From Pseudolactococcus piscium (GTDB lineage Bacteria; Bacillota; Bacilli; Lactobacillales; Streptococcaceae): a DNA stretch of 64,000 nucleotides. The stretch spans positions 1 to 64,000 of the forward strand of contig NZ_JXJW01000013.1 in assembly GCF_002441695.1 (NCBI RefSeq), in the 5' to 3' direction. The translations under genes were made by a program, and so were the position numbers. The notes beneath the pieces are model-generated. The model did not search any database. It saw nothing but the letters and a program-made list of their open reading frames with translations, and was not told the origin of the DNA. Below are positions 45,773 to 55,885 of this stretch, piece by piece. The first letter of the stretch is position 1. Each line of letters opens with the position of its first letter.

Positions 45773-46435
45773 ATGGATTACGTTGAACTTGCCATAAAGT
45801 CGGGTGGTTTTATGGCAATGGACCGTGTATTTTTAAAAAATCGGTTAGCAGCAATAGCAACGGATATAGAGAAATTGGCTTACATTATGCCACCAGCAAG
45901 TGTCGTAAATGCTTATTTTTCTGAGATTTATCAAAAACAAGGACCTGACGAGGCCATGGCCTATTTCTTGACCTTATCGACGACTTTTGAAGGGGTCTCT
46001 GAGCGGCCAAGCTTTGAGTTAGAGGGGAGTAAAGCAGCACCGACACTCCGAATCATTCGTTTAAATCTGCTAGGTAAGTCATTTGGGTTAGTCTATAAAA
46101 ATACTGATGGAGAGGCACTTATATTTAGTGAATTAGCTGATGAAAAATTGAGCGATACACTTTTATTTGAAATTGCTAAACTATTTCCTGAGTATGTTGT
46201 GACAGCAACTGATAGTAATGTGACATTGGCTAAAGTGTCATTTGAAGCTTTTAGTGCTGAGGAAGAGCTGACTGATTTAACAAGAAAAAGTGAGAATAAG
46301 ACCTATACCAGAGTCACAACATTCAATATAGCAGACGGACTAGCTTGCTATGAAGCATTACTAAAAAATTGCGAAAAAACTGAAAAAATGATACAATTCA
46401 AGCATAGAGAATTTAACTTGTATTTAAGAAAGTAG
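45773..46435 (+). CDS. Conserved protein of unknown function between hflX and the SPFH gene
   Basis: This 220-residue soluble protein was not recognised beyond its conserved place downstream of hflX in Streptococcaceae; database copies there have sometimes carried doubtful enzyme names. It has no membrane segment or known motif, is helical at the N-terminus (KNRLAAIATDIEKLAYIMPP) and mixed alpha/beta after that. It begins one base after the hflX stop behind GGAGGATATCATAAG, so it belongs to the miaA operon. The start at 45773 was chosen over an upstream in-frame ATG inside hflX. Confidence 0.75.
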   Translation: MDYVELAIKSGGFMAMDRVFLKNRLAAIATDIEKLAYIMPPASVVNAYFSEIYQKQGPDEAMAYFLTLSTTFEGVSERPSFELEGSKAAPTLRIIRLNLLGKSFGLVYKNTDGEALIFSELADEKLSDTLLFEIAKLFPEYVVTATDSNVTLAKVSFEAFSAEEELTDLTRKSENKTYTRVTTFNIADGLACYEALLKNCEKTEKMIQFKHREFNLYLRK

Positions 46436-46443
46436 GGAAAAAA

Positions 46444-47337
46444 ATGGCTGTTATGTTAATTATTTTATTTGTTATTATCATCTTGGTTTTAGCAAGTCTA
46501 TCAAGTCTGTTTTTCGTTGTCAAACAGCAAAGTGTTGCGATTGTTGAGCGATTTGGTAAATTTACCTCATTAGCGCATTCAGGCTTTCATTTTAAAATGC
46601 CGTTTGGCATTGATCGTATTGCTGCTCGCGTACAACTCCGTTTGCTGCAAAACGATATGAACGTTGAGACAAAAACGCAAGATAATGTCTTTGTACAGAT
46701 GACAGTCGCGACGCAATATCGTGTAGATGAGCAAAATGTAACAGATGCTTACTACAAATTAATGAATCCAGGCGAACAAATCAAGTCATATATCGAAGAT
46801 GCCTTGCGTTCTAGTGTGCCTAAGTTAACACTGGATGAGTTGTTTGAGAAAAAAGATGAGATTGCGCTTGAGGTTCAAAAACAAGTTGCAGAAGAAATGT
46901 CAACTTATGGCTATATCATTGTTAAAACACTGATTACTAAAGTTGAACCAGATGCTGAAGTTAAGCAATCAATGAATGAAATTAATGCTGCACAAAGAAA
47001 ACGTGTTGCAGCACAAGAATTGGCTAATGCTGATAAAATTAAAATCGTTACTGCTGCCGAAGCAGATGCAGAAAAAGACAGACTTCATGGTGTCGGTATC
47101 GCTGAACAACGTAAAGCGATTGTTGATGGTCTAGCATTTTCAATCAAGGAGATGAAAGATACAGGAGTAGATATTTCAGAAGACCAAATCATGTCGATTC
47201 TGTTAACTAACCAATATCTTGATACCTTGAATCAATTTGCGATTAATGGTAATTCATCAGTCTTCTTACCAAGTCAACCAAATGGGATTGAAGATATTCG
47301 AACTCAAATTTTAACAGCACTTGCTGCTAAGGGTTAA
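46444..47337 (+). CDS. SPFH/band-7 (paraslipin-type) membrane protein
   Basis: This 297-residue protein has an N-terminal membrane helix (MLIILFVIIILVLASLSSLF) followed by the SPFH domain (QQSVAIVERFGKFTSLAHSG; VFVQMTVATQYRV; SYIEDALRSSVP) and a coiled-coil Ala/Glu-rich stretch. Such proteins scaffold membrane microdomains or protease complexes. The partner NfeD gene usual in many bacteria is not adjacent. It follows the previous gene by eight bases and ends at a strong terminator. Confidence 0.93.
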   Translation: MAVMLIILFVIIILVLASLSSLFFVVKQQSVAIVERFGKFTSLAHSGFHFKMPFGIDRIAARVQLRLLQNDMNVETKTQDNVFVQMTVATQYRVDEQNVTDAYYKLMNPGEQIKSYIEDALRSSVPKLTLDELFEKKDEIALEVQKQVAEEMSTYGYIIVKTLITKVEPDAEVKQSMNEINAAQRKRVAAQELANADKIKIVTAAEADAEKDRLHGVGIAEQRKAIVDGLAFSIKEMKDTGVDISEDQIMSILLTNQYLDTLNQFAINGNSSVFLPSQPNGIEDIRTQILTALAAKG

Positions 47338-47357
47338 CCGATTAGTGTACTAAATTA

Positions 47358-47398
47358 AAAATATTCTGAGTGGGCTAGCCTACTCAGAATATTTTTTT
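47358..47398 (+). terminator. Terminator of the miaA-SPFH operon
   Basis: AAATATTCTGAGT and ACTCAGAATATTT pair perfectly around GGGCTAGCCT, followed by T's. Confidence 0.95.
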
Positions 47399-47522
47399 GT
47401 TTTATACTGGCTTACTGCAGACTAACTGAAACAAAGGAATGCATCATGATTGCCTTATGATTAAGTTTTTTTGCCATTTTAGCAAAAATCTGTTAAACTA
47501 GAGTAGTTGTCAAACAAAAATT

Positions 47523-47594
47523 CCGTCCTTAGTGTAATGGATATCACGTAAGATTCCGGTTCTTGAGATGGGGGTTCGATTCCCTCAGGACGGA
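47523..47594 (+). tRNA. tRNA-Arg (anticodon CCG)
   Basis: A 72-base cloverleaf. The acceptor stem CCGTCCT/AGGACGG is perfect, with discriminator A. The D arm is GTG...CAC, the anticodon stem TAAGA/TCTTG with loop TTCCGGT (anticodon CCG, bases 3-5), variable loop AGAT, and T arm GGGGG/CCCTC with loop TTCGATT. CCA is not encoded. A run of T's follows directly and may terminate transcription. It stands alone, not in a tRNA cluster. Confidence 0.95.
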
Positions 47595-47662
47595 TTTTTT
47601 TTCTTTTTATACGCAATCTCTTTTTGACTTGTGTATCTTTGCTTAGTGAGCGAAAGGAAATC

Positions 47663-48598
47663 ATGGAAATTCAATTTTTGGGCACAGGTGCAGGACAGCC
47701 TGCCAAACAGCGCAATGTCACGTCTATTGCATTGAAATTACTGGCAGAACGAAATGAAATCTGGTTATTTGATTGTGGCGAGGCAACGCAACATCAGATT
47801 TTAGAGACCAGTATCAGGCCTAGAAAAATAACGAAAATTTTTATCACACACATGCACGGAGATCATATTTTTGGTTTGCCGGGATTTTTATCTAGTCGAA
47901 GCTTTCAAACATCCTCTTTAGAAGATCAACAACAGGACTTAGACTTGTATGGTCCTGTCGGGATTAAAAATTATGTGATGACCTCACTCAGGCTGTCAGG
48001 CAGTAAACTAGGCTATCGGATCAATTTTCATGAGCTGGATGCAACACATACAGGACAGATTTTTTCAGATGGCTCATTTGAGGTGCACATGTCACCTTTG
48101 GATCACACCATCTATTGTATGGGGTATCGCGTTGTAGAAAAAGACAAAAAAGGTGAACTAGATGCGGCTGCTTTAAAAGCTGCAGGTGTCCCTTTTGGTC
48201 CTTTATTTGGTAAAGTCAAACAGGGTCAAGATATCGAGGTATCTGGTAAACTGATCAAGGCAGCTGACTTTATTGGCCCAGATAAAAAAGGTCGTGTTGT
48301 GACGATTCTGGGTGATACTAGGCAGACAGATAAAGCGGTTCGCTTAGCTATTGGCAGTGATTTACTGGTTCACGAAGCAACTTATGAAGCTAGCGAAGCT
48401 AAAGTTGCTAGAAATCATGGGCACTCAACAACCAAACAAGCAGCAGAAGTTGCCCACCAAGCACAAGTTAAACGCTTGCTTTTGACACATATTTCAGCGC
48501 GTTACGTTGGCCCATTAGTGAGTCAGTTACTACAAGAAACAAAACAGACCTTTAAAAATAGTTTTGTTGTCAAAGATTTATATGAAGAAACGATTTAA
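47663..48598 (+). CDS. rnz: Ribonuclease Z
   Basis: RNase Z cuts the 3' trailer from tRNA precursors without encoded CCA; the tRNA just upstream lacks CCA. It has 311 residues and is a metallo-beta-lactamase fold with [12 protein letters not shown], further ligands in [16 protein letters not shown], and [11 protein letters not shown]. The start at 47663 ([18 protein letters not shown]) follows AAAGGAAATC. It heads the rnz-SDR-recJ-apt unit. Confidence 0.96.
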   Translation: MEIQFLGTGAGQPAKQRNVTSIALKLLAERNEIWLFDCGEATQHQILETSIRPRKITKIFITHMHGDHIFGLPGFLSSRSFQTSSLEDQQQDLDLYGPVGIKNYVMTSLRLSGSKLGYRINFHELDATHTGQIFSDGSFEVHMSPLDHTIYCMGYRVVEKDKKGELDAAALKAAGVPFGPLFGKVKQGQDIEVSGKLIKAADFIGPDKKGRVVTILGDTRQTDKAVRLAIGSDLLVHEATYEASEAKVARNHGHSTTKQAAEVAHQAQVKRLLLTHISARYVGPLVSQLLQETKQTFKNSFVVKDLYEETI

Positions 48599-49333
48599 AT
48601 GATGAAAAATATGGTGATTACAGGTGCTAATGGGGACATTGCCCGGGAAATTGCAAGGCAAGTAAAAGGCTATAAGCTAATTTTAATGTCGCGTGATATC
48701 AGCGACTTATCGGGTGTTTCTGATTACCTCTATCAGGTTGATTTATCAAATGAAGCAGCTTTAGTTGCAACGTGTAAACAAATCAGCGCTAAATTTGGGA
48801 GCATCGATATCTTAATTAATAATGCTGGATATGGTGAGTTTAGAGAGTTTTTAGCTTATAGCTCAGATGAGATTCGCAAACTTTTTGAGGTCAATGTCTT
48901 CTCATTAATGACGGTGACTAGCGCATTTTTACCCGACATGATACACAAAAGAACTGGAAAGATCATCAATATCGCCTCAATCGCCAGTTATATGGCAACT
49001 GCCAAGTCGACAAGTTATGCTGCCAGTAAATTTGCTGTACGTGGTTTTTCAGATGCCTTACGGCAAGAAGTATTCAACGACAACATAAAAATACTGGTTG
49101 TGAATACAGGCCCAGTAGTGACCAAATTTCATCAGACTAATACAGGCTACTTAGCAAAAGTTGGCAGACATGCTGTTAGCGCAGGTTTTGTGGCTAAGAA
49201 AATCGTGGCCAATCTAGATACAAACAAAAGGGAATTGAACCTCCCTTGGCAACTTAACATTGCAAGATTATTTGCGACACTATTCCCAGTTTTAACGGAA
49301 AGCATGACACGGAGGTTTTTCAATTTAAAATGA
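48599..49333 (+). CDS. Short-chain dehydrogenase/reductase
   Basis: This 244-residue SDR has the cofactor loop VITGANGDIAREIA, the NNAGYGEF motif and the catalytic YAASK preceded by Ser. Substrate is unknown. It starts directly after the rnz stop (ATG at 48599 or 48602) and overlaps recJ by four bases. The same rnz-SDR-recJ order is found in streptococci. Confidence 0.92.
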   Translation: MMKNMVITGANGDIAREIARQVKGYKLILMSRDISDLSGVSDYLYQVDLSNEAALVATCKQISAKFGSIDILINNAGYGEFREFLAYSSDEIRKLFEVNVFSLMTVTSAFLPDMIHKRTGKIINIASIASYMATAKSTSYAASKFAVRGFSDALRQEVFNDNIKILVVNTGPVVTKFHQTNTGYLAKVGRHAVSAGFVAKKIVANLDTNKRELNLPWQLNIARLFATLFPVLTESMTRRFFNLK

Positions 49334-51555
49334 TCATACCTACCTATGATTGGCAACTTAATTCAGATGAACCGACAGCTGAATTTATTAAGTTAGTCAA
49401 AAAACAAAAATTAGATACACTTACAGCCAAGATTCTTTGGAAACGGCAAATCAGAACAGCAGATGCCCTAACAAGCTTTTTGAATCCAACACTAGAAACC
49501 TTGCATGATCCATTTTTATTTTATAGCATGCGACGTGCTGTTGAACGGATTCGCCAAGCAATTGAGATGCAAGAAATCATCTTAATTTATGGTGACTATG
49601 ATGCAGATGGGATGACAAGTGCGAGTATTATGAAGACAGCACTTGATGAAATAGGTGCTGAAAGCTTGGTTTATCTGCCTAACCGGTTTACGGATGGCTA
49701 TGGACCGAATTTAGATGTTTATAAATACTTTATAGAGAATGAAGGTGTAGGCCTGATCATCACTGTTGATAACGGTGTTGCAGGTCATGAAGCGATCGCT
49801 TACGCCCAAGAAAATGGCTGTGATGTCATCATCACTGACCACCATTCTCTACCTGAGACACTACCTGATGCTTATGCAATTATCCATCCCCAGCATCCAG
49901 ATGGCCAATATCCATTTCCTGATTTAGCTGGATGTGGTGTCGCTTTTAAAGTGGCATGCGCCTTATTAGAGTATGTTCCGTCAGAAATGTTAGACCTGGT
50001 TGCCATTGGCACGATTGCAGACATGATGTCACTAACTGATGAAAATCGAACGTTGGTCAAATTTGGTCTGGAAATTCTAAAAAATACAGAGCGTGTTGGT
50101 CTAGAAGCCTTAATCAAGATTGCGGGTGTTGATAAGCATAGCTTAACTGAGGAATCAATCGGGTTTCAGATTGCGCCCAGGCTAAATGCGTTGGGTCGCC
50201 TTGATGATCCAAATCCTGCAATTGACTTATTGACAGGATGGGACGAGGCAGAAACGCAGCAAATTGCTGAGATGATCGACCAAAAGAATCAAGAGCGTAA
50301 AGAGATTGTTGCCAAGATGTTAGTAGAGGCCGAATCTCAGCTAGATGATAGTCCAGTTCAGTTTATTTATCAACCGGGCTGGCACCCAGGGGTTCTTGGG
50401 ATTGTTGCCGGTCAATTAGTTCAAAAAACTGGCAAGCCTATCGTCATGTTAACAGAAGAATCAGGTATACTAAAAGGATCTGCCAGATCGATTCCGGCTT
50501 TTGATATCTTTTCAGCCCTGTCTGCGCATCACGACTTATTTATTGCTTTTGGTGGGCATGCGCAAGCGGCTGGCATGACCTTTGAACTAACGAATTTACC
50601 GGCTATTAAAGCCGTAATTGCGGCATTTATTGCACATCAGAAACTCGATATGTCTCAGAAAGCACCACTTGTTTTGGATGACACGATTGCGCTTTCTGAT
50701 ATTACGCTTGATACGATTAAATCACTTGGCAAAGTAGCACCTTTTGGGCAAGATAATCCTAAACCCATTTTGTTGATAAAAGAGTATCAAGTGGTTCAAA
50801 GTCGTGCAATGGGGCAACAAAATGCACACCTGAAACTGAAAATCCAGCAAGATAAAACTCAGCTAGAAGCTGTTTATTTTGGTCAAGGTATAGCAGCACT
50901 TGAGTTTGAACAAGCCGCACCTGATCTTGCGGTAACCTTATCAGTAAATACGTGGAATGGCAATACATCAGTACAATTGATGGTCGTTGATGCAAAGGTT
51001 AATGGGAGTCAGCTGATTGATTTGAGAAATCAACAGCATCAAACAGCCATTCCAGATGGTGCATCTGTGTTCACAAATGAAATCGTCGAACAGGAAAAGC
51101 TGACCCAGGTATTGGTGGTTGAAGAGACACCTCTTGATAAAACTAGCCTTGATCGGCTGAAACAAATGATAACGAGTCAGGACTTCACTGCAGTTTATTT
51201 TAAAAATAGCATCAAACAAACCTATTACTTGACTGGTGGTGGGACACATGAACAATTTGCTAAATTCTATAAAACGATTTACCAATACCCAGAATTCGAT
51301 GTCCGATATAAACTCGCTGATTTGGCTGATTATTTGAAAATACCGCTTATTTTATTAGTTAAAATGGTACAAATTTTTGAAGAATTAGCATTTGTTAACA
51401 TTAAAGATGGCGTTATGACGGTCAATAAAGAGGCGAAAAAAAGAGAGATATCTGAGAGTCAAATCTATCAAGACTTACAAGTGTTAGTTCAGATACAATC
51501 AGTTTTTGCCCTATCACCAGTGGGTGAGATCTATGAGAAATTGAAGGAGAAATAA
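49330..51555 (+). CDS. recJ: Single-strand DNA exonuclease RecJ
   Basis: RecJ degrades single-stranded DNA 5' to 3' in recombination and mismatch repair. It has 741 residues: the DHH domain with [11 protein letters not shown] and [12 protein letters not shown]1 with [15 protein letters not shown] and GGHAQAAG, an OB-fold, and a longer C-terminal region typical of Firmicutes (to [14 protein letters not shown]). ATGA overlap with the SDR gene. Confidence 0.95.
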   Translation: MIIPTYDWQLNSDEPTAEFIKLVKKQKLDTLTAKILWKRQIRTADALTSFLNPTLETLHDPFLFYSMRRAVERIRQAIEMQEIILIYGDYDADGMTSASIMKTALDEIGAESLVYLPNRFTDGYGPNLDVYKYFIENEGVGLIITVDNGVAGHEAIAYAQENGCDVIITDHHSLPETLPDAYAIIHPQHPDGQYPFPDLAGCGVAFKVACALLEYVPSEMLDLVAIGTIADMMSLTDENRTLVKFGLEILKNTERVGLEALIKIAGVDKHSLTEESIGFQIAPRLNALGRLDDPNPAIDLLTGWDEAETQQIAEMIDQKNQERKEIVAKMLVEAESQLDDSPVQFIYQPGWHPGVLGIVAGQLVQKTGKPIVMLTEESGILKGSARSIPAFDIFSALSAHHDLFIAFGGHAQAAGMTFELTNLPAIKAVIAAFIAHQKLDMSQKAPLVLDDTIALSDITLDTIKSLGKVAPFGQDNPKPILLIKEYQVVQSRAMGQQNAHLKLKIQQDKTQLEAVYFGQGIAALEFEQAAPDLAVTLSVNTWNGNTSVQLMVVDAKVNGSQLIDLRNQQHQTAIPDGASVFTNEIVEQEKLTQVLVVEETPLDKTSLDRLKQMITSQDFTAVYFKNSIKQTYYLTGGGTHEQFAKFYKTIYQYPEFDVRYKLADLADYLKIPLILLVKMVQIFEELAFVNIKDGVMTVNKEAKKREISESQIYQDLQVLVQIQSVFALSPVGEIYEKLKEK

Positions 51556-51556
51556 A

Positions 51557-52069
51557 ATGGACTTAAAAGAGTATATTGCAACAATACCAGATTACCCAGA
51601 AAAAGGGATTGTATTTAGAGATATTTCGCCCTTAATGGCAGATGGTAATGCTTATAGCTATGCGATTAGAGAAATTGTCCAGTATGCGATTGATAAAGAA
51701 ATTGATGTCATCGTAGGTCCTGAAGCCAGGGGATTTATCGTTGGGTGTCCGGTTGCATTTGATTTGGGTATTGGCTTTGCACCTGTCAGAAAGCCAGGTA
51801 AGCTACCAAGAGAAGTGATTGAAGCGCAATACGAAAAAGAGTATGGGTTTGATACCTTAACCATGCATGCTGATGCGATTAAAAAAGGGCAACGTGTCTT
51901 AATCGTGGATGATTTACTGGCAACTGGTGGAACAGTTAAAGCGACGATTGAACTGATTGAAAAACTTGGCGGTGTTGTTGCTGGTTGTGCATTCTTAATT
52001 GAGCTTGATGACTTAAAAGGCCGTGAAAAAATAGGCGATTATGCTTATAAAGTGCTAATGCATTACTAA
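51557..52069 (+). CDS. apt: Adenine phosphoribosyltransferase
   Basis: Apt makes AMP from adenine and PRPP (salvage). It has 170 residues, the family length, with the PRPP-binding motif [17 protein letters not shown], the [10 protein letters not shown] block and [10 protein letters not shown]. It begins one base after recJ behind GGAGAA and ends the rnz-SDR-recJ-apt unit. Confidence 0.97.
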   Translation: MDLKEYIATIPDYPEKGIVFRDISPLMADGNAYSYAIREIVQYAIDKEIDVIVGPEARGFIVGCPVAFDLGIGFAPVRKPGKLPREVIEAQYEKEYGFDTLTMHADAIKKGQRVLIVDDLLATGGTVKATIELIEKLGGVVAGCAFLIELDDLKGREKIGDYAYKVLMHY

Positions 52070-52173
52070 AATGGCTTAGCTTATGGTAAAATAGGGATAG
52101 TAAACGTGATAGGACATCTTTAAATCGTATTTTTTTAGATGGATCCTATACTTTGTTTGATGGAGATAAGAGA

Positions 52174-52725
52174 TTGAAAATTAAAGCATTTGCAAAGCAA
52201 GATTTATCAGAACTTTCTATGATTGAAGTGGCACATGCCATGTTAGAAGAAAAAGGCAAGGAAATTGATTTTAACGTCCTTGTTAACGATATCCAAGATT
52301 ATCTTGAAAAATCAGATAGTGAGATCCGTGATCGCCTATCACGCTTCTATACAGAACTGAATACAGATGGTAGTTTTATTCCTCTAGGTAATAATGTGTG
52401 GGCTTTACGCTCATGGTATGCGATTGATGAAATCGATGAGGAAGTTGTCGCACTTGACGAACTAGATGATGAGGGCGAACGTCCGACTAAAAAACGTAAA
52501 AAAGTGAATGCTTTTGCAGCTGATGGTGTCGACATCGATTATAGCGATGATGATCCAGAAGACGATGATAATAGCGATGAAGCTGATGTAACATATGAGG
52601 ATGAAAATCCGGATGATGAAAAAGATGAAGCAGAAGCATTCGATACAGAACTTGAGGAAGTTGATTTAGACGATGTCGCTGTTGAAGATCTTGACGATGA
52701 CGACGATGATGATGAGGAAGTTTAA
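52174..52725 (+). CDS. rpoE: RNA polymerase delta subunit
   Basis: Delta is the Firmicute RNA polymerase subunit that speeds recycling. It has 183 residues: a folded N-terminal HARE-HTH domain of about 85 residues ([34 protein letters not shown]) and a very acidic C-terminal tail (repeats of D and E to DDDDDDEEV). The start is TTG at 52174, eight bases after GGAG; an ATG 21 bases upstream lacks a ribosome-binding site. It has its own promoter and terminator. Confidence 0.95.
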   Translation: MKIKAFAKQDLSELSMIEVAHAMLEEKGKEIDFNVLVNDIQDYLEKSDSEIRDRLSRFYTELNTDGSFIPLGNNVWALRSWYAIDEIDEEVVALDELDDEGERPTKKRKKVNAFAADGVDIDYSDDDPEDDDNSDEADVTYEDENPDDEKDEAEAFDTELEEVDLDDVAVEDLDDDDDDDEEV

Positions 52726-52741
52726 CACATTATAAGAAAAA

Positions 52742-52767
52742 ATAATGGAGAAATCCATATTTTTTTG
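52742..52767 (+). terminator. rpoE terminator
   Basis: ATGGA-GAAA-TCCAT with T's following (ATTTTTTT). Confidence 0.85.
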
Positions 52768-52820
52768 TTAAATTCTTGATTTTCAAGGATTTTCGTGTAT
52801 AATCAAAAATGATAACGCTT

Positions 52821-52852
52821 GACAGCGATGTAGTATAATGAAGCACGCTGTC
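52821..52852 (+). promoter_or_regulatory. mltG promoter -10 enclosed in an inverted repeat
   Basis: GACAGCG (52821-52827) and CGCTGTC (52846-52852) are perfect inverted repeats around TATAAT (52834-52839), the probable -10 of mltG. The repeat could be an operator or a hairpin; the regulator is not known. A further -10-like TATAAT lies at about 52799. Confidence 0.5.
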
Positions 52853-52876
52853 ATAAGAAAGTAGAAGAAAGTAAAT

Positions 52877-54442
52877 TTGGAAGATAAAGATACGCAAAAT
52901 TTTGAGCGAGAGAGTTTTAAAGAAAAAATTCTCCGTCAATTAGCAGCAGGTAATCAATCTTTGGATGATATTGAACCGGAGACTGTTTTTTCTGATGTGC
53001 AACAGGATAGCAATAGTGATGTTAATTTATTCGCTGATCGAGTCAAACTAGGCGAGAAAATAACGGAGGATGTTACCCACAATAGTCATGCTACCAGTTC
53101 CACTGAAATAGGTGATACAGCACTTGAGGAAGTACTAACGGCTGCCAATTCTGAATATGAACAGGCATATGAATCAAATGTGCATTATAGTCGAACACCT
53201 GATGAGATACCTACCCCACCGGAGAAGATGGCTGACATGACCCCTCAAAAAAGACAAACACAAGAAAATTTAAAACGATCAGCCAAAAAGAAATCTAAAA
53301 AATTGGCTGGGAAAATTATCGCATCGATTGTATTGATTTTATTTATTGTGGGAGGTGCGACAGCCTATTTTGGTTTTCGTTATCTTAAGAGTGAAAGCCA
53401 GCCTTATAGTTTAACAGATACGACAGTCAAGGCAGTTAACATTCCTAAAGGGTCATCAAGTAAAGATATCGGTATACTACTTGAAAAAGATAAGATTATC
53501 AAGAATGCAACGGTCTTTAAATACTATACTAAGTTAAATAGTTTTACAGACTTTAAATCAGGTTATTATAATTTGTCACCTAATATGACCTTGACGGCAA
53601 TAGCTAAAACGTTACAAAAGGGTGGTACAGATAAACCAGTTGCCCCTATATTAGGTAAGATTACTATTCCTGAAGGCTATACGATTGATCAAATGTCTAA
53701 TCAGATTTCAGAAAATGCTGATGCTAGTAAATCCAAAACACCCTTCACTAAAGATGCCTTTCTGAAGGTGGTTACAGATCAAGCTTTCATAGATAAGATG
53801 AAAACAGCTTATCCGGATCTATTGGGTGATTTACCGGATAAAGCATCCGGTGTTAAATATCAACTAGAAGGCTATCTGTTCCCTGCAACTTATGAGTATA
53901 CAAAAAATTCAACGGTGACGATGGTCGTTGAAGAGATGCTTGCAGCAATGAACCAAAATATGCAACCTTACTATGCCAAAATCAAAGCAATGCCAAGCAC
54001 GGTGAATGAGATTTTATCCATTGCAGCTTTAACTGAAAAAGAAGCAAATAATGATGCAGATCGTAGAAACGTTGCACAGGTTTTCTACAATCGTATCAAT
54101 GCTGGCATGACATTGGGCTCAAATATTTCTATTTTGTATGCAGAAGGCAAATTGGGTCAGAAAACGACCTTGGCTGAGGATGCAGCAGTTGATACAAGTT
54201 TGGACTCACCATTTAATCTATATACCAATCTAGGGTATGGACCAGGTCCAGTAACTAACCCAAGTTTATCAGCCATAAAAGCAGCGGTTGAACCAACAGC
54301 TAATAATGATTTTTACTTTGTGGCAGATGTCACAACAGGGAAAGTTTATTTCTCTGAAACAATAGCAGAACATGATGCGAATGTAAAAAAATATGTGAAT
54401 GACAAATTATCTTCAGCGTCGACTAGTAAACCTCATGAATGA
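52877..54442 (+). CDS. mltG: Endolytic murein transglycosylase MltG
   Basis: MltG cuts nascent glycan strands at the membrane during growth. It has 521 residues: a long charged cytoplasmic N-terminus (about 1-150), one membrane helix (GKIIASIVLILFIVGGATAYF), a LysM-like region (VNIPKGSSSKDIGILLEKD), and the YceG catalytic domain (YLFPATYEYT; AALTEKEANND with the catalytic Glu; NLYTNLGYGPGPVTNPS). The start is TTG at 52877 behind AGAAGAAAGT. The long cytoplasmic part is typical of streptococcal MltG. greA follows, the common pairing. Confidence 0.95.
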   Translation: MEDKDTQNFERESFKEKILRQLAAGNQSLDDIEPETVFSDVQQDSNSDVNLFADRVKLGEKITEDVTHNSHATSSTEIGDTALEEVLTAANSEYEQAYESNVHYSRTPDEIPTPPEKMADMTPQKRQTQENLKRSAKKKSKKLAGKIIASIVLILFIVGGATAYFGFRYLKSESQPYSLTDTTVKAVNIPKGSSSKDIGILLEKDKIIKNATVFKYYTKLNSFTDFKSGYYNLSPNMTLTAIAKTLQKGGTDKPVAPILGKITIPEGYTIDQMSNQISENADASKSKTPFTKDAFLKVVTDQAFIDKMKTAYPDLLGDLPDKASGVKYQLEGYLFPATYEYTKNSTVTMVVEEMLAAMNQNMQPYYAKIKAMPSTVNEILSIAALTEKEANNDADRRNVAQVFYNRINAGMTLGSNISILYAEGKLGQKTTLAEDAAVDTSLDSPFNLYTNLGYGPGPVTNPSLSAIKAAVEPTANNDFYFVADVTTGKVYFSETIAEHDANVKKYVNDKLSSASTSKPHE

Positions 54443-54446
54443 TGAA

Positions 54447-54475
54447 GCGTGCTGATTGTCAAGCAATTTTTTGAT
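54447..54475 (+). terminator. Weak hairpin after mltG
   Basis: TGCTGA and TCAAGCA pair with a bulge and are followed by six T's. Confidence 0.5.
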
Positions 54476-54561
54476 AAAGAAAGGAAAGAAGTTTGCACTT
54501 TAAAATGGGCGACAGGCGTTTCATATGACCTCCTATTTTTTAGCAGACTAGGTAATGAATG

Positions 54562-55044
54562 ATGGCAGATACAAAAACATACCAAATGACCCGTGAGGGC
54601 TTTGAAGGATTAGAAGCAGAGCTAGATAACCTCAAGCTTGTTAAGCGTGCAGAAATTGTTGAACGCATTAAAATCGCACGCTCATATGGTGACTTATCAG
54701 AGAACTCTGAATATGAAGCAGCTAAGGACGAACAAGCCTTTGTTGAGGGACGCATTGCAACAGTTGAAACAATGATCAGAAATGCTGAAATTGTTGATAA
54801 CGCAGGTGTTAAACGCAATGAGGTTGCACTAGGTAAAACTGTAACCTTTACTGAAATTGGTGAGAAAGATAGTGAAACCTACAAAATTGTAGGCTCAGCA
54901 GAGGCTGATCCTTTTAATGGTAAAATTTCAAATGAGTCACCGATTGCAGCAGCCTTAATTGGTAAAAAAACAGGTGATGAAGTGATTATTCCTTTGCCAG
55001 TTGGTGAGATGAAAGTTGAAATCGTTAAAGTATCAACTAAATAG
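54562..55044 (+). CDS. greA: Transcription elongation factor GreA
   Basis: GreA rescues backtracked RNA polymerase by stimulating transcript cleavage. It has 160 residues: the N-terminal coiled coil with the acidic tip ([19 protein letters not shown]) and the C-terminal FKBP-like domain ([20 protein letters not shown]). The start is ATG at 54562; a second ATG lies directly upstream. A promoter may lie in the 115-base gap after mltG (TTAAAAT near 54498). Confidence 0.96.
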   Translation: MADTKTYQMTREGFEGLEAELDNLKLVKRAEIVERIKIARSYGDLSENSEYEAAKDEQAFVEGRIATVETMIRNAEIVDNAGVKRNEVALGKTVTFTEIGEKDSETYKIVGSAEADPFNGKISNESPIAAALIGKKTGDEVIIPLPVGEMKVEIVKVSTK

Positions 55045-55081
55045 TCACATCTGAGGTTAGGATGCTATCTAGAACATATGG

Positions 55082-55113
55082 GGTCTTCTACATAAAATGG
55101 AGGGCCTTTTTTT
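55082..55113 (+). terminator. greA terminator
   Basis: GGTCTTC and GAGGGCC pair with two G-T pairs around an 11-base loop, followed by seven T's. Confidence 0.8.
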
Positions 55114-55368
55114 AATTGGTCATAACAGGATGGACTAAAGGCAGACAAGTGCTTTAAGGCGTTTAAAGTAGCAAAAAAAACTGGAAAATGATACAATGGT
55201 CGAATAAGGTCAGAGAAAATAGTATGTGCTTTTCATGTCTATGACCCCTTGCAAATGAATAGAAAATCGTGTAATAAACGATGAGTAGATAGCTACTTGA
55301 CCTATGAAGATGATGACTAAAAATAGTGCAGAGACTTGTTCATGTTACTGCATGTTGAGGAGGATTAT
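55114..55368 (+). promoter_or_regulatory. ctsR-clpC promoter region with long leader
   Basis: A -10 (TACAAT, 55192-55197) is followed by the CtsR box and then by about 155 bases of untranslated leader before ctsR. No gene or clear RNA motif is visible in the leader. Confidence 0.6.
55198..55214 (+). promoter_or_regulatory. CtsR operator
   Basis: GGTCGAA-TAA-GGTCAGA is a direct heptad repeat with three-base spacing, one mismatch per heptad from the consensus GGTCAAA-NAN-GGTCAAA. It begins directly after the -10, the usual place for CtsR repression of its own operon. Confidence 0.85.
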
Positions 55369-55809
55369 ATGAGAAATACATCGGATATGATTGAGAAATA
55401 CCTCAAAGAGCTACTTTCTCAGGCGACTGAAATTGAGATTAGGCGCTCAGAAATAGCTGCTAATTTTGGGGTTGTACCCAGTCAAATCAACTATGTGATC
55501 AAAACACGCTTTACTTTGCCTAAGGGATTTGAGGTTGAGAGTAAACGTGGGGGTGGCGGTTATATCCGGATTGTGAGAATTCAATATTCTGACGAGCATG
55601 ACTTTTTGATGGCGCTCATACCCAAAATACCCGAAAAATTATCAGTTAGTATGTTACAAGATTTACTACAATTGCTTTTTAATGAAAAGATTGTAGATGA
55701 ACGTGAAGGGAATTTATTATTGTTGACCTTAAGTAGTCCTGTCTTAACGGATTTACAGCGGGCAATTCTTTTTACAACATTAGTTCATGGCTTTGACAAA
55801 CTGTATTGA
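55369..55809 (+). CDS. ctsR: CtsR, class III heat-shock repressor
   Basis: CtsR represses clp genes and senses heat through its glycine-rich wing. It has 146 residues. The N-terminal winged helix (IEIRRSEIAANFGVVPSQINY) ends in the RGGGGYIRI wing; the C-terminal domain follows. The start at 55369 is preceded by GAGGAGG, better than an in-frame ATG 33 bases upstream. It is under its own control through the box at 55198 and precedes clpC. Confidence 0.96.
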   Translation: MRNTSDMIEKYLKELLSQATEIEIRRSEIAANFGVVPSQINYVIKTRFTLPKGFEVESKRGGGGYIRIVRIQYSDEHDFLMALIPKIPEKLSVSMLQDLLQLLFNEKIVDEREGNLLLLTLSSPVLTDLQRAILFTTLVHGFDKLY

Positions 55810-55885
55810 GCAGATCACGACTCGATTTAATCGTAACAACTGAAGACTGAATAGTAATCCATATAAAAAAGGAAATAACGTATAA

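Noticed and set aside
55297-55303. TTGACCT as a second CtsR half-site
   Set aside because: It is a single inverted heptad without a partner at the required three-base spacing.
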